NCBI RefSeq assembly: GCF_003589595.1
Contig: NW_020653855.1
Location: 4,766,308 to 4,830,307 of the forward strand
DNA: 64,000 nucleotides
Source: Hyposmocoma kahamanoa
Taxonomy: Eukaryota; Arthropoda; Insecta; Lepidoptera; Cosmopterigidae
Direction: 5' to 3'
Shown: positions 1-9,557 of the stretch, in pieces
Numbering within the stretch: position 1 is the stretch's first letter
How the letters are laid out: every line of letters starts with the position of its first letter
Made by a program: the position numbers and the translations under genes
Notes under the pieces: model-generated
The model's database searches: none
Seen by the model: the letters and a program-made list of their open reading frames with translations, nothing else
What the model was told of the DNA's origin: nothing

Positions 1-930
1 CGACCTTATGAATGCAGTCGCGGTGGCCAGTCGACAACGCTTTAGACATGGGGAATAGCGTTACATTTCTATCGCCGTGGCCGTCGTTCCGGTTCCAAAA
101 AAATCACAGTGATAAATCATCGTGATTTTGTCACGACTGTTACTTCCGTGACCTTGTCACGCCTGTAACTAACATCCCGATATACGGTTTTAGCCAGCGG
201 CTTCTTTCTAATACTTATAGCCGTTTTTTATACAATGATTTAAGTTTTTACTCCCTTTGTAATAAGTTTCAATTCCATTCAAAAAGTTGATTTTGTATTT
301 AATGTAATTTTGTTTGTTACTATTATTTAATGCGAATCTTTGGATTGTTAAAAATAGGAATAAAGTGTAATGTAATTATATTTCTAGTAGAATACACAAA
401 GAAGATTATACGTAAATATAAAATACCAACTTTTCCTATAATAAAACAAATATACAAAAACATTTTACTTTGTTCATAAATAGGTTTGTAATAACTGCTG
501 CAGATTTTTTTCATCCGCCCTTTCTAGTAATAAGCACCTACGACCCTTGTGAGTGAGCAAAGAAAGTCATCCTATTTCATTCACTCCCATCGCAGAAATG
601 GCCCGATTTGAAGAGAACTACAACGAGTGGCGCGCTCAGTCACCACGGAACGGAGATCGCGCATTGTATCAAATACGTATGTCGTGATGTGAGTGACGGG
701 GATAGCTATTGGAACGGAGGAACACCTATGTGACTTTGGAACGTCGAGTCACGGTGATACTATTTGACGGCGGATCATCGTGATTTTTTCATCGTGACGT
801 TATTTATCACCCACCTCTACAATGCTTTGGCCAAATCGGCTATAAGCAATATGCCCCGCCTACTGCCACTTAAATTTTGCAATTCTTCGGGGAATAATAA
901 CAATAATAATCTACGGAACTGTACCCAGTT
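1..930. other. Unassigned AT-rich stretch
   Basis: No coding frame with recognisable homology is visible. The outer parts (about 100-175 and 690-815) carry several related words built on GTGAC, TCGTGATT and GTCACG, so this may be an old inverted-repeat element. I could not define clean terminal repeats or a target duplication. The 63-residue minus-strand frame near 323-514 is low complexity and AT-driven. Confidence 0.3.
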
Positions 931-1020
931 GAATTTACAATAATTACGTCATAAATAACATAAAAAGACACAACTACTACAAATTGTGCTATCTAGATAT
1001 AATTCTATAATATTTAGTAG

Positions 1021-1306
1021 CAGTAGAGTTCCTTGTGACAGAGTTCCTCCAGGTATTACCTATATCTGCCGCCGAACATTAATGTGAGCATTGCTCTGTT
1101 CCAGCTTTGAAGGGTAAAGGTGCTGGTGAAATTACAGGCTCATAGGACTTGTCAACTTGTCTCAGGTGGACGGGCGCAAAGGCAGTGCCCCAAAGATCTT
1201 TGCGATTCAAAGATCTGAGTAGCACTGCAACTGTTATGGATAGCCTATCGCTTACCACCAGGCGCACGACTTGTTCGTCCGTCACTTGATATTGTAAAAA
1301 AAAATC
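1021..1306 (+). repeat. S-family dispersed repeat (A-tailed, SINE-like), copy 1
   Basis: This copy belongs to the most abundant short family in the window, with about 18 copies. In this orientation a full copy starts near AGCAGTAGAGCTCCTTGTG, runs about 280 bp and ends in TATTATAAAAAAAA. Conserved blocks include CCTATTTCTGCCGCC, GGTGCTGGTGAAATTACAGG and CACGACTTGTTCGTCCCGTC. The A-rich 3' end suggests a retroposed SINE, but I see no clear pol III A/B boxes, so the class is inferred. Sequence upstream of this copy (about 931-1020) is also shared with the copy at 13.5 kb. Confidence 0.75.
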
Positions 1307-1454
1307 TATAACTATTAGAATTAGTGACTTCATAATTATAGTAATAACTGCGATGGTTATATATAATATTTATCCACCGCCGTAAAGGTGCCTGCTTGTC
1401 GGTATTCTACAGGATATATCACAGAGAGTGTGCGATGGTATTGCATAATTTGAT

Positions 1455-1665
1455 TCAAAAAAAGGAAGAGGTTCGACTGCATGTTTTTTTTGTATGTATG
1501 TTACGCGATAGCTTATGAATTTGTGAACCGATTTAATGATTCCTTTTTGGTTGGAAAGAGGGTCCCATTTCAATTTGAAGAAAACATTCCACCTCTAAGG
1601 GTGTCAAACTAGTGCATTAATGACTTTTGAGGTCGCATTTTTTTAGTACTCTGTACTGAGATTAT
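1455..1665 (+). repeat. PCR-family dispersed repeat, partial copy
   Basis: Partial member of the family whose full copies begin AACCGACTTCAAAAAAGG and end GGTCGGTTTTTTTAGTACTC. The blocks for the AAGAGGTTC segment, the GATTCnTTTTTGTTGGAAAG segment and the TTGAAGAAAA(A/C)ATtCCACCTC segment are present in order. The middle is shortened relative to the full copies at 20.3 and 25.0 kb. Confidence 0.6.
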
Positions 1666-1884
1666 TTACAAAGCAATAATGGAATGACTTATATTTTAGT
1701 TACAATGGAGTGTTTAAAAATCAATATTTACAAGGATTTCATACATACGTCATTTGATATTACACATACCTATCAAAAATAATGTAAGTATTAGAGGCTT
1801 AAAACGGGTTGGCAACATTCATTCGTGCATCTCACTCTAACTCGTACTAAAAGCAGTAAAAGGGCGCTAATTGTCCCGCCCGCC

Positions 1885-2160
1885 GTTCCTACTGAATAAA
1901 AGACAGACTTTTTTTTGCGGAATTTGTTTTGGTTTTTAACGACTTTGCCGTAGCGCCATCTGTGAGAAATCTATGAAAACCAAAACAAAAATCTGCAACA
2001 AACAAAAATGGTGGAAAATTCCGTGAGGTCCGTTGATTCGTTCCGTGGCTTAGTTGGCATAGCGTCTGCCACAGTTTGCTGAGAGACGTAGGTTCGAATC
2101 CAACTGCTACTAAGTGAATGTTTTCCAAGTGTTTCCGATCTTTGTTGTAATTAGATTATG
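1885..2160 (+). repeat. T-family repeat with internal tRNA-like unit, copy 1
   Basis: Contains an A box TGGCTTAGTTGG (2046-2057) and a B box GGTTCGAATCC (2091-2101), which match the pol III consensus of tRNA genes almost perfectly. Upstream is the family block with TAGCGCCATCTGTGAGAAATCT on the complementary phase. The tRNA-like unit lies near one end, with about 150-200 bp of family sequence before it rather than after it. The class is uncertain: SINE, or another element that carries a tRNA-like segment. Confidence 0.7.
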
Positions 2161-2524
2161 ATGATGTTTTACTACGACATTCAGTTGTTTTTTGTGAAAT
2201 TGTTCCTCTAATTTATTTATTATTAATATAAAGATCGAACTTATACTTAAGATAGAAGAAGTTATCTTTCCCATCCTTCAAGTCCGGTTTCTATTCTCAC
2301 TCCTCCACTGTTCATGCGATCAGACTTTAGCACGCACTTCCTGTTACTCTTCACGTCATTAAATCACTAGCTATTTTCAAAATGATAGTTAATGAGCATT
2401 ATTTGTCCACAATTCCATCCCTTTCATGGGTTTAATATTATAAAATATGTACTTACCTAAATATTTATGTAGTTTATTGTTAATGCTATTTATATTATAA
2501 TTATTAATACAAAGATTGAACAAT

Positions 2525-2855
2525 AAGACAAAAATCCTTCGATCCGGCCGGATTCGAACCGACGTCTTCTAGCAAACCGTGTCAGGCGCTACACCAACTA
2601 AGCCACAGAACGAACCAGCGAGCGGACCTCATGAATTTTTCTATGTGTTCGTCTTTGTATTTGGTTTTTTCAACGACTTTTTAACCGTAGCGCCATCTAT
2701 GAGAAATCTAAAGTATTTCGTCACCCAGTTAGATATTTTTACCGCTACCAGCCCTGGCTAGAGATGTCGCTATTCATTGTATTTCAATTTTTATTGAATT
2801 GATATTCAATTATTTTTTATGTGAAATTACTCCACTGGTTTGATATTGTTTTGTT
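2525..2855 (-). repeat. T-family repeat with tRNA-like unit, copy 2
   Basis: Best-preserved copy. On the minus strand the order is a segment starting near AACCAGTGGAGTAATTTCAC, an AT-rich part, a GATGGCGCTACGG block, then the tRNA-like unit and a short tail TCTTTGTATTAATAATTATA. The A box complement is at 2593-2604 and the B box complement at 2550-2560. The short plus-strand open frame here (2579-2761) has no support as a gene. Confidence 0.75.
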
Positions 2856-2994
2856 TTACAGAAGTAATAGTGTTCTGTTATTTTACTTCTTGTTTCCTGT
2901 AGGTCTACACCAAGAAATTTGTTTTACAAATAAGCAAAACCCTTTGTTTGCATTTTCCTTATGTTAAAATTGATTTGTGTTCTCTTGTGAAGAA

Positions 2995-3097
2995 TGTCAT
3001 GTGACGAGAACAGTGTTAGGTATGAATGTGGACAACGGGGTGAATGGCGAGTCTTAACGGGATCCCATGAGCCGGCACCGATCACTGAGGGTGCATA
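2995..3097. repeat. Possible R1-clade LINE 3' UTR, left part
   Basis: This GC-rich segment contrasts with its AT-rich surroundings and abuts a MITE at 3098. On the far side of that MITE the text TTTTAGTGGGTAGGCCTCC (about 3720-3738) resembles the 3' UTR of the R1-clade insert at 29.7 kb (TTTTAGTGGGGTAGGCCCTCC). The two halves may be one LINE 3' UTR split by the MITE. This is an inference from a short match. Confidence 0.35.
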
Positions 3098-3711
3098 CCC
3101 GCTCACGGGATACATGCAGCCGTAGACGCATACCACACCTAGAGGTGCCGGTGATGATTTTACTCGTATACCGATTTATCGGATATCGAAGTTATAACAG
3201 GTAAAAACTAATATTAATTGCTATTTCGGTAACTACTCTAGCAAACCATAAAGTTTTTAATGCCTGGGTCTGTCATTTAAAAAAGATAAACAACTTCAAA
3301 AATACGTCACGACAATCGTGTGTGTTATTGTTTGGCCTGGTGATTTCGGTGTTTATTTATTGAAAACGTACCGTAAGTAGCGTTTTTTAAGTTTACCCTG
3401 AATATAAATGTTTATAAACTATACTTTAAGGAGAAATTTCATGGTAAACGTTAGCACCACTCAAACGGAATATTATCATATTTACCCAAGTACACCAAAA
3501 ATTTCATTAGTGCTTTTTAAGTGCAGGATTTGCGGTGTATTACTGCATTTTATCTGAGATGTTTTTGTCGGTAGTATGGAGGGTATTTATTTAGCAATGC
3601 AGAATAATATTTTTTATTTATAAAAACTTGTATTTAAACTGAATGCTTTTCTAATTTGCGAAACCAAATAGCCGCCATTTTGCGGTAGAAGGAGCGCATC
3701 GCGTGAGCGGC
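3098..3711 (+). mobile_element. MITE family TA610, copy 1 (614 bp)
   Basis: One of three colinear copies (others at 39862-40471 and 43018-43627). Ends are the inverted repeat CCGCTCACGCGAT / ATCGCGTGAGCGG, with a few substitutions in this copy's left end (CCGCTCACGGGAT). A TA dinucleotide flanks each end (3096-3097 and 3712-3713), as expected for Tc1/mariner-type transposition. The interior has no coding potential. The class follows from termini and TA flanks, since no transposase is present. Confidence 0.8.
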
Positions 3712-3868
3712 TAAACATCTTTTTAGTGGGTAGGCCTCCGAGGATCCATCGGACGAGCTTGTATCGCCGGGTGAGCCAACAGAGAAGAGTCCCACAAATC
3801 GCTCGCAGCGGGGTTCGTGTAACGCATTTTCCTGTGCATAAAAAAAGAAAAAAGTGTATGAATGTTGA
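3712..3868. repeat. Possible LINE 3' UTR, right part
   Basis: GC-rich stretch continuing the segment left of the TA610 MITE. It carries the TTTTAGTGGGTAGGCCTCC match to the R1-clade 3' UTR near 29.7 kb. It ends in an A-rich run (about 3840-3855), which would fit the poly(A) tail of that LINE, directly before an RTE-like fragment. Confidence 0.35.
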
Positions 3869-4003
3869 GGGTATAAGGGGAAAGGAAGGCCAAAGAAAAG
3901 ATGGATGGATTATGTGAAATATGAGATGGATAAGAAAGGTATGAAAATGACGGCTGATAGGGGAGAGTGGAAGAAAAATACATGTTGTGCCGACCCCACT
4001 TAG
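3869..4003 (+). pseudogene. RTE-like LINE, C-terminal fragment
   Basis: An open frame of about 45 codons ends at TAG 4001-4003. It reads GRPKKRWMDYVK followed by KYEMDKKGMKMTADRGEWKK and a CCADPT end. This is the typical C-terminal signature downstream of the reverse transcriptase in RTE-type endonuclease/RT LINEs (compare GRPPARW in the intact RTE at 33.06 kb). Only this terminal piece remains, so it is a 5'-truncated, inactive copy. A purine-rich run follows the stop. Confidence 0.7.
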
Positions 4004-4534
4004 GATAAAGACAGGAAGAAGAAGAAAAGAAATGCAATAAAAAATCGAACCTACGAAAGTGGTACAGAACCACATATCTCAGCCTAAATAAAAAAAAATC
4101 TTTTTACCACATCATTATGCTTTGGCATAAATAACATTACGTGGAACGACAAAATTATGCATACAATTTTCACACATGTTAAGCAAAATTGTGTATACTG
4201 CGTTTTATTACCACATTAATCGTTATGACTGTTTGTCGTAGAGTTATTTTACTTGTATACCATTGTACAAGCATGCGAAATATGGTGCTGGAGGAGAAAG
4301 AAGAAATTTCGTTTGATGAAATGAGAAACGAAGAGGATAGTGCAGGAAAAGTAAGCTTATTAAAGACAATGGAGAAACGTAGACGACAAATGTTTGAGCA
4401 TCTTTTTTTTAATACAAAACGACGAGACGAACAGTTACTGAAATGACAATTAAGTAGAACGTAACATATCTTGCGTTAGGCGTAGGCCATTGGTCCCGAC
4501 ACAACAACCGATATTTACCTTGTTTAAAATTTGC
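4004..4534. other. Unassigned stretch with a short open frame
   Basis: Contains a plus-strand frame of 85 codons (4189-4446) whose C-terminal half is charged (KEEISFDEMRNEED and TMEKRRRQM). I do not recognise a family, see no upstream promoter or splice context, and treat it as unsupported. No repeat boundary was resolved here. Confidence 0.3.
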
Positions 4535-4542
4535 GTTATTCT

Positions 4543-4770
4543 CATTGACTTACAAATAAATGGACGACGGGTATAATACAAAAACCACGAAAAAAATGTC
4601 CCAAGTCAACCTATTCGAAATTTAAATTGTAATGTCATCGCAGTATCGCGCTGTCAGTCGAACAAATGAAGACTAAAGCGGAGTTTGCCACTCTGTATAC
4701 GATTTTAACGCCTTACAAGTGCGGACACTTTTTACCGCGGACCCGACGTCCATATAATTGTAAGTCAATG
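4543..4770 (-). mobile_element. MITE family CATTGAC, copy 1 (228 bp, 8-bp TSD)
   Basis: Terminal inverted repeats begin CATTGACTTACAA and continue through ATGGACG and CGGGT. The element is flanked by a perfect 8-bp duplication GTTATTCT (4535-4542 and 4771-4778). Orientation is set relative to the copy at 35.3 kb. Five copies exist in the window and three of them are exactly 228 bp. An 8-bp duplication fits the hAT, P or Merlin superfamilies. The CA-starting terminus without CAG leans towards P-like, but no transposase is present. Confidence 0.9.
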
Positions 4771-5218
4771 GTTATTCTAAATAGTTCTATCGCGGCTGCA
4801 TCGTCTCAGCAGGGAATTTCAAACATTCCGCCTAATCATATTTATTCATTTATTATAATTTTTATCGGCACTTGAATCAACATCTAGTCTTTTTTGTGAA
4901 ATAACATATAATAATTTTGTATTCGCATAATAATTTTATTGCTGTTGGAAAATTTATTCAAATTTATTGTTATACTCACAATTGTTACGAGGACTTCATA
5001 ATTATGCGCAAAATTGTTATACCACATAATTTGGACATGAATTGAAATACTCATGAAATTTCTGAATTTTCAACAGGCAAATAGACGAAAACTCGACAAA
5101 GTAGAGTTATAATATTTTGTATTATGTATAACTGACATTGTGTAATGAGATGCACGAAAGTAAACTCTCCGCACGAGGTACCATTCCCTTCCTGTACATC
5201 GGGCGAATAACTTACGAC

Positions 5219-5366
5219 GACTGGCAAATTTAGCAGCAGTAGGGCTTATGAAAGAATTCGTCCAGGCTAGTACTGCCACCTTATCTATTTCTGCCGCCAA
5301 GCACTAATTAACGTGTTCCGCTATTGAAGGGTGAAATTACAGGCACATGGAACTTGTCAACTTATG
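5219..5366 (+). repeat. S-family repeat, truncated copy
   Basis: 5' part of the S family from the AGCAGTAG block to CATGGAACTTGTCAACTTATG. It lacks the second half and the A-rich tail. It joins directly to a LINE 3' end on the minus strand at about 5360. Confidence 0.65.
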
Positions 5367-5795
5367 TAATTACACTTGAAGTCGTCATATTCATTAAACT
5401 CTAATGCTCATTCGTAAGGCAGATTCCCTTGAAAATAATGAGCAAAGTCCAGGTGTCCTGGAGAATACATATTTGAATACATTTATCATTTACATTTATT
5501 TAGGTATTTCAAACACCTTAGATCGAGAATACCCGCAAAATTCAAGTACGCAGAAGTTGTATCATAATTTTTAGAATAAAGTATTTGTTTTAGTATAGTT
5601 TTAACCTCGTAAATGGCAAAAGCGTATACATTGCCTCTTCAATGAATTTGTGACTTTGTGATGACGACTATGAAGAACAGCTAGTTTATTTTTGTTCCTC
5701 GTATTAATGTTATGTCTGTCACTATTATTCATAAACAAATAATGTTCTTCTTAACATAAATTACATTTTCATAAATGTAATATAACGCTAGTCGC
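5360..5795 (-). repeat. Jockey/CR1-type LINE 3' end (GAATTT-tail family), copy 1
   Basis: The minus-strand copy matches the plus-strand element at 26462-26983. Shared blocks include CATAACATTAATACGAGG, CAATGTATACGCTT, ACAACTTCTGCGTA and TCTGCCTTACGAATGAGC. It is the 3' terminus of the LINE, with the protein C-terminus followed by the UTR. The coding part is more decayed than at 26.6 kb. Confidence 0.65.
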
Positions 5796-5875
5796 AGAAT
5801 GTTAATCTTTTTAAACTTATCTCATAAAGACACTGCGGTGCTCTTATTGTAAATTACCCTAACCGCACGTTTTTT

Positions 5876-6342
5876 AACCGACTTCAAAAAAGGAAGAGGT
5901 TCTCAATTCGACTGTATGTTTTTTTTTGTATGCATGTTACGCGATAACTCCGGTATCTGTAAACGGATTTTCGTGATTCTTTTTTTGTTGGAAATGGGGT
6001 ACTTCCATAGTGGTCCCATTTCATTTTGAAGAAAATCATCCAGCTCGAAGGGTGGCTGTTCACGCATGAAGATTCATTTTCATAAATAGCGCCTAACATT
6101 AATTTAGGAGCAATTACTTTAATGGTTGATTTTGCTATTTCTCCAATTCAAGGCGTTTTTCTCTTAATATACTTTGAGTAGCAAGAACCGATTTTTATTA
6201 TCTCCAGTGTCAAGTCCTGTGTCTGTGTCCATAGTGGCGAACTAGGGGATATTTCAATAAAACTTAGCAAATAGACGTAATTCCACGTACTTTTAAGGTC
6301 GGTTTTTTTAGTACTCTGTACTGAGATGATATAGGACAAAGA
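5876..6342 (+). repeat. PCR-family repeat, near-full copy (about 465 bp)
   Basis: Begins AACCGACTTCAAAAAAGG, contains TTGTTGGAAATGGGG, a CATGAAGATTCATTTT block and a CAAGTCCTGT block, and ends GGTCGGTTTTTTTAGTACTC followed by TGTACTGAGAT. The two ends are imperfect inverted complements (AACCGACTTC / GAGGTCGGTT). No coding sequence is present. The class is unresolved. The family is familiar from lepidopteran genomes in general, which is recalled knowledge rather than a search result. Confidence 0.75.
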
Positions 6343-6919
6343 TTCTATTAATATCGGCGGCATTATTCCAAAGCAAAATGCCGTATGTTATTAGACTGTG
6401 AAAGTAGCTGAAGTAAAACAATCTAGCAGTTTCGACGTCTGAAAGATTTACACTGCAGAGCTGAAGAGGCTACCCACTTCCTCAGAATATCATGAAATTC
6501 GTAACCTGAAACGTTACAGTGCTGTCTAACATTATGTTCATATCTAACTAACTGCGAGTGTAATGTAAACATTAAACTTGAAAACAATTTTCGATCAAGA
6601 CACGGATTCTGGGCGGTTTGGCATGAATACAAAGTACAAGGAATATGGAGAACATCAAATTGAATTACCAAACTTAATTTGAAATGTTGACGCGATGTTG
6701 TAATATTGAATAAAGTATACAAAAAAATATTATACTTTCTGATACTATGAAAAATTTACGCATTAAGGTAAACTTGAGAGTGAGATTTGTTTCGTTGACA
6801 TTGATATTCTAACTTTCCGGATAACTGGAACAACTTTTGTAATAGGGACCTCAGCAGTTTCATATAGTTTGATGTAATGGGAACCGAATTCAAAGCTCGT
6901 TGGTGGCTCAGCCTGAATT

Positions 6920-7097
6920 TAAATTCTTCCTGTACTGATACGGTACATTTTGCTTGGGCCGAGCGCTGGGACAATTTCAGAATTAATTTTTTTATAAACC
7001 AAATTATAGCCATTTGAAAAATGTGTATCATTGACTACTTACTTACTTACTTTACATATACCAATGATATTAAAAAATCATTGGTATATGTAAAGTA
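6920..7097 (+). repeat. X-family repeat, first segment of an interrupted copy
   Basis: Matches segments near 41.94-42.06 kb and 51.1-51.4 kb (blocks around TTTGAAAAATGTgTATC and GGTATATGTAAAGTA). The copy is broken by two insertions: a LINE at 7098-7792 and a second segment from 7878. It resumes at 7793-7877 and again at about 8505-8690. Confidence 0.6.
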
Positions 7098-7792
7098 GAT
7101 AGATAGATAAACACTTTATTGCTCACACACAAGAACAAGAATATTACATAAACAACTTAAAACTAATGTGGGCAAAGGCGGTCTTATCGCTAAGAGCGAT
7201 CTCTTCCGGACAACCTTAGAGTTAGAGGAAAGCTAATCGGAGCGGGAGACGTAGTGTGCCAATTTTACAAATATAAAAATAAATATATAAAAAAAATGAA
7301 ATTGTATAAATTAAAAAAAAAACAAAATAAAGACACATAGTAATTTATAAAATATTTAAAAAATAATGATATATTATACCTACGTAGATATATGTATATA
7401 TAAATATACCTAAATAGACTTATACTTACTAATAACTAATACTTACTAATACACACGTTGCAGACTAGGACTGTGATAAAAGGTATTTACGCAATCCGGC
7501 TTTGAAAATAGGTAGCGACTTAGAATGTCGGATTTTTGCAGCCTTAATCGTAAAGGAATTTTTGTAATACTCAGAGCGAGTGGAAGGAGGCTTCAGTAGG
7601 TTATCCATTTTAGACCTTAGTTCACTGTAGTGATCATCCAAGATGAAGCGAAAACGAACCTTAAGGTATGGCGGAGTACGAGAGTCGTATAGAACATTAT
7701 AAAGAAAGCTGAGAACGTGCTCCTCACGGCGCAACTTGATAGGGAACCACTGAAGCCCTCTCCTAAATTCAGCCACATGATCGAAAAGTGAT
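7098..7792 (-). mobile_element. 5'-truncated jockey/CR1-type LINE inserted in X repeat
   Basis: Minus-strand element with a short TATC-repeat tail (7098-7112), a 3' UTR, and 104 codons (7776-7465) of reverse-transcriptase C-terminal region (RREEHVLSFLYNVLYD, TPPYLKVRFRF, KSLPIFKAGLRKYLL). These motifs are typical of the segment after the RT in jockey/CR1-type LINEs. An uninterrupted X copy reads GTAAAGTACCTATTG at 42.11 kb. Here the halves are GTAAAGTA (ending 7097) and AAGTACCTATAG (from about 7789), so AAGTA is the probable target duplication. Confidence 0.75.
7465..7776 (-). pseudogene. LINE reverse transcriptase, C-terminal fragment
   Basis: Open for 103 codons, but it begins well after the catalytic palm of the RT and so cannot be functional. 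The region with FRRGLQWFPIKLRREEHVL and the terminal SLPIFKAGLRKYLLSQ is conserved in CR1/jockey-type proteins after the thumb. It is the coding part of the truncated insert at 7098-7792. Confidence 0.7.
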
Positions 7793-7877
7793 TAAGTACC
7801 TATAGAATACAGCGGTTTTCTTGTAAAATTTCAAGGTAAGTTTGAGTTTTTCTTTTCCATCATGAAAATTTTCATTA

Positions 7878-8500
7878 ATAGAAATAGAAATAGAAACCAT
7901 TTATTGTAACGCCACATTATAAAAAAAACACAAAAATGAAGACTAATATAACTAACAGAAATAACACAAAAAACAGCGTAAAAACATTTCAACAACAAGT
8001 TGCATAATACTATACTGACATGTGTGCGGCTGTGGCGTGTACAAAAGGATCCCATTCAGCTAAAGTCACAACCAAGGCTAGATTGTGACGCTGGTTTTCA
8101 ATGGGCCCTAGCCGAGTGAGTGAGAGCGACGGACGTATGCGTCCCGGAACAGATAATAAAATAAAATAAACTACGTAAATACTTAATCATGAGTGTGTAT
8201 AGTGTTATTGCAGTGTGTACTCTTATATCGAATAAATACATACATAATCTTTGCAATATATACATACAGGTATAAGTGTGTGTAGTGTGAAAACAAATTA
8301 ATAAAATATTTAACACATGTTTAAAGTACATTACTCCAAATACATTAAACAAGATTATCTATTTTCGTAAAATAAAAGTTCTTTGACTTCAACATTAAAC
8401 AACTCTTGTTCTTACGCAGTTACTATTTCGAATAATGCTATGTGAATTAATATGTTTAAATGTTTATGATTATTAAGTTAAATAAAAATATACAATCAAA
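7878..8500 (-). repeat. Second insertion in the X repeat; likely LINE 3' end(s)
   Basis: Begins with a TAGAAA-repeat tail (7878-7897, minus-strand orientation) typical of short-repeat LINE tails. It continues through non-coding sequence. Around 8150-8170 lies a second A-rich run (ATAAAATAAAATAAA) in plus orientation, so two abutting elements may be present. The X repeat resumes near 8505 with CGTATTTTCACACTG. The exact right boundary is uncertain. Confidence 0.45.
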
Positions 8501-8504
8501 ATAA

Positions 8505-8690
8505 TTAATCGTATTTTCACACTGTACCTACAGTCATCAGTGTAGATCCTCGATTTTACTACATTTTTTTAAAGTGATTGATTCAACACTCACAGTTATG
8601 CGGAATGTACCAAAGCCATCTGAGGTTGTATAGACTCTTAATTGTGTGTCTAATTTTTTCATCATCAACAGTTTCATTTTTTTCATATTG
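8505..8690 (+). repeat. X-family repeat, last segment
   Basis: Continues the interrupted X copy. Blocks GTCATCAGTGTA, AGTGATTGATTCAACA and TCTGAGGTTGTATAG match 42.2-42.3 kb and 51.6 kb plus 52.06 kb. Confidence 0.6.
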
Positions 8691-8734
8691 TTAATAATCA
8701 TAATAATATTTGCCAAAGAAGCACACCAATTTTC

Positions 8735-8930
8735 TGGTATCAAACTAGGGAATTCCGTGTTCTATGAGTACCAGAGCAACGCAATTTTGGGGCACTTCCC
8801 GGAACACCCACACTGGAACAAGGAAAAATTCATTTCCCAAATTGATCCCACCAGGAACTCCGCAACCAGCGCCCACAATGTAAACCGTTAGACCACCGAA
8901 GTTGTCCCATGTCTTCACATTTTGTGCCAT
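8735..8930 (-). repeat. U-family SINE-like repeat, copy 1
   Basis: Minus-strand member of a family with copies near 22.96, 28.45 and 49.68 kb. Shared blocks read CTATGAGTACCAGAGCAACG, GGGCACTTCCCGGAACACC and TTTCCCAAATTG. The 28.45-kb copy keeps a pol III-like B box, so the family is probably tRNA-derived. Confidence 0.6.
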
Positions 8931-8950
8931 TTAATTTTATTTGTTCTAAA

Positions 8951-9235
8951 CATTGACTTACAATTATATGGACGTCGGGTCCGCGCTAAAAAGTGTCCGA
9001 ACTTATAGGGCGTTAATATCGTATACAGAGCTTCATTCACGCTTTAGTCTTCGTTTGTTCGACTGACAGCGAAGCAAGCAAAATTAGACAGTACTGCGAT
9101 GACATTACAATTTAAATTCAACGTTTTAGCTTTTTCATATTCCTTTACATGTCACTACGTTTAAATAGGTTGACTTGGGACATTTTTTCGTGGTTTTTGT
9201 ATTAGACCCGTCGTCCATTTATTTGTAAGTCAATG
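8951..9235 (+). mobile_element. MITE family CATTGAC, copy 2 (285 bp, long form)
   Basis: Same termini as copy 1. The flanking duplication is GTTCTAAA (8943-8950) and GTTCTAAG (9236-9243), 7 of 8 bases. Compared with the 228-bp form it carries extra sequence after the GTTCGACTGACAG block, including CAAGCAAAATTAGACAG and a TTTAGCTTTTTCATATTCC block. The same extra sequence is in the copy at 54.3 kb, so two size classes exist. Confidence 0.88.
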
Positions 9236-9243
9236 GTTCTAAG

Positions 9244-9557
9244 CCATGCATGTTCAAATTTAGAATGAAATTCCATCTGATGTTAATAATGATACATGTT
9301 TAAGGAAACATTGTTCTACCAATTTCAATTGTAAGTCACGATGGGTATTCACCCGAGCACGGATGCGTAAGCGAGATTAACAATTGTTTGGTAACTTTTC
9401 GGCACGTAATGTGTTATTATTTCATAACATGATGTTTATACAAACCATTTCAAATAATACAGCACGTTGAAATTAATATTGTCACTAAACGAAAGAGTGA
9501 ACTGGCGAGAAACGGACTTCAATATTTCTGAAAATACATTTACATTTAAAAATTTTG
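9244..9557. other. Unassigned stretch
   Basis: I see no recognisable repeat or coding homology between the CATTGAC MITE and the S-family copy. The short open frame overlapping 9467-9664 runs into S-family sequence and is not a gene. Confidence 0.3.

Noticed and set aside
2046..2101. Possible genuine tRNA gene at the T-family and SINE1 A/B boxes
   Set aside because: The same units recur in several dispersed copies, the acceptor stems do not close, and they sit inside longer repeat consensus, so they are tRNA-derived repeats.
3614..4075. 153-codon minus-strand open frame
   Set aside because: It spans the end of a MITE, a LINE 3' UTR and an RTE fragment read on the opposite strand, so it is a shadow.
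4189..4446. 85-codon charged open frame on the plus strand
   Set aside because: No recognisable homology, no supporting promoter or splice context, and of a length expected by chance in this window.
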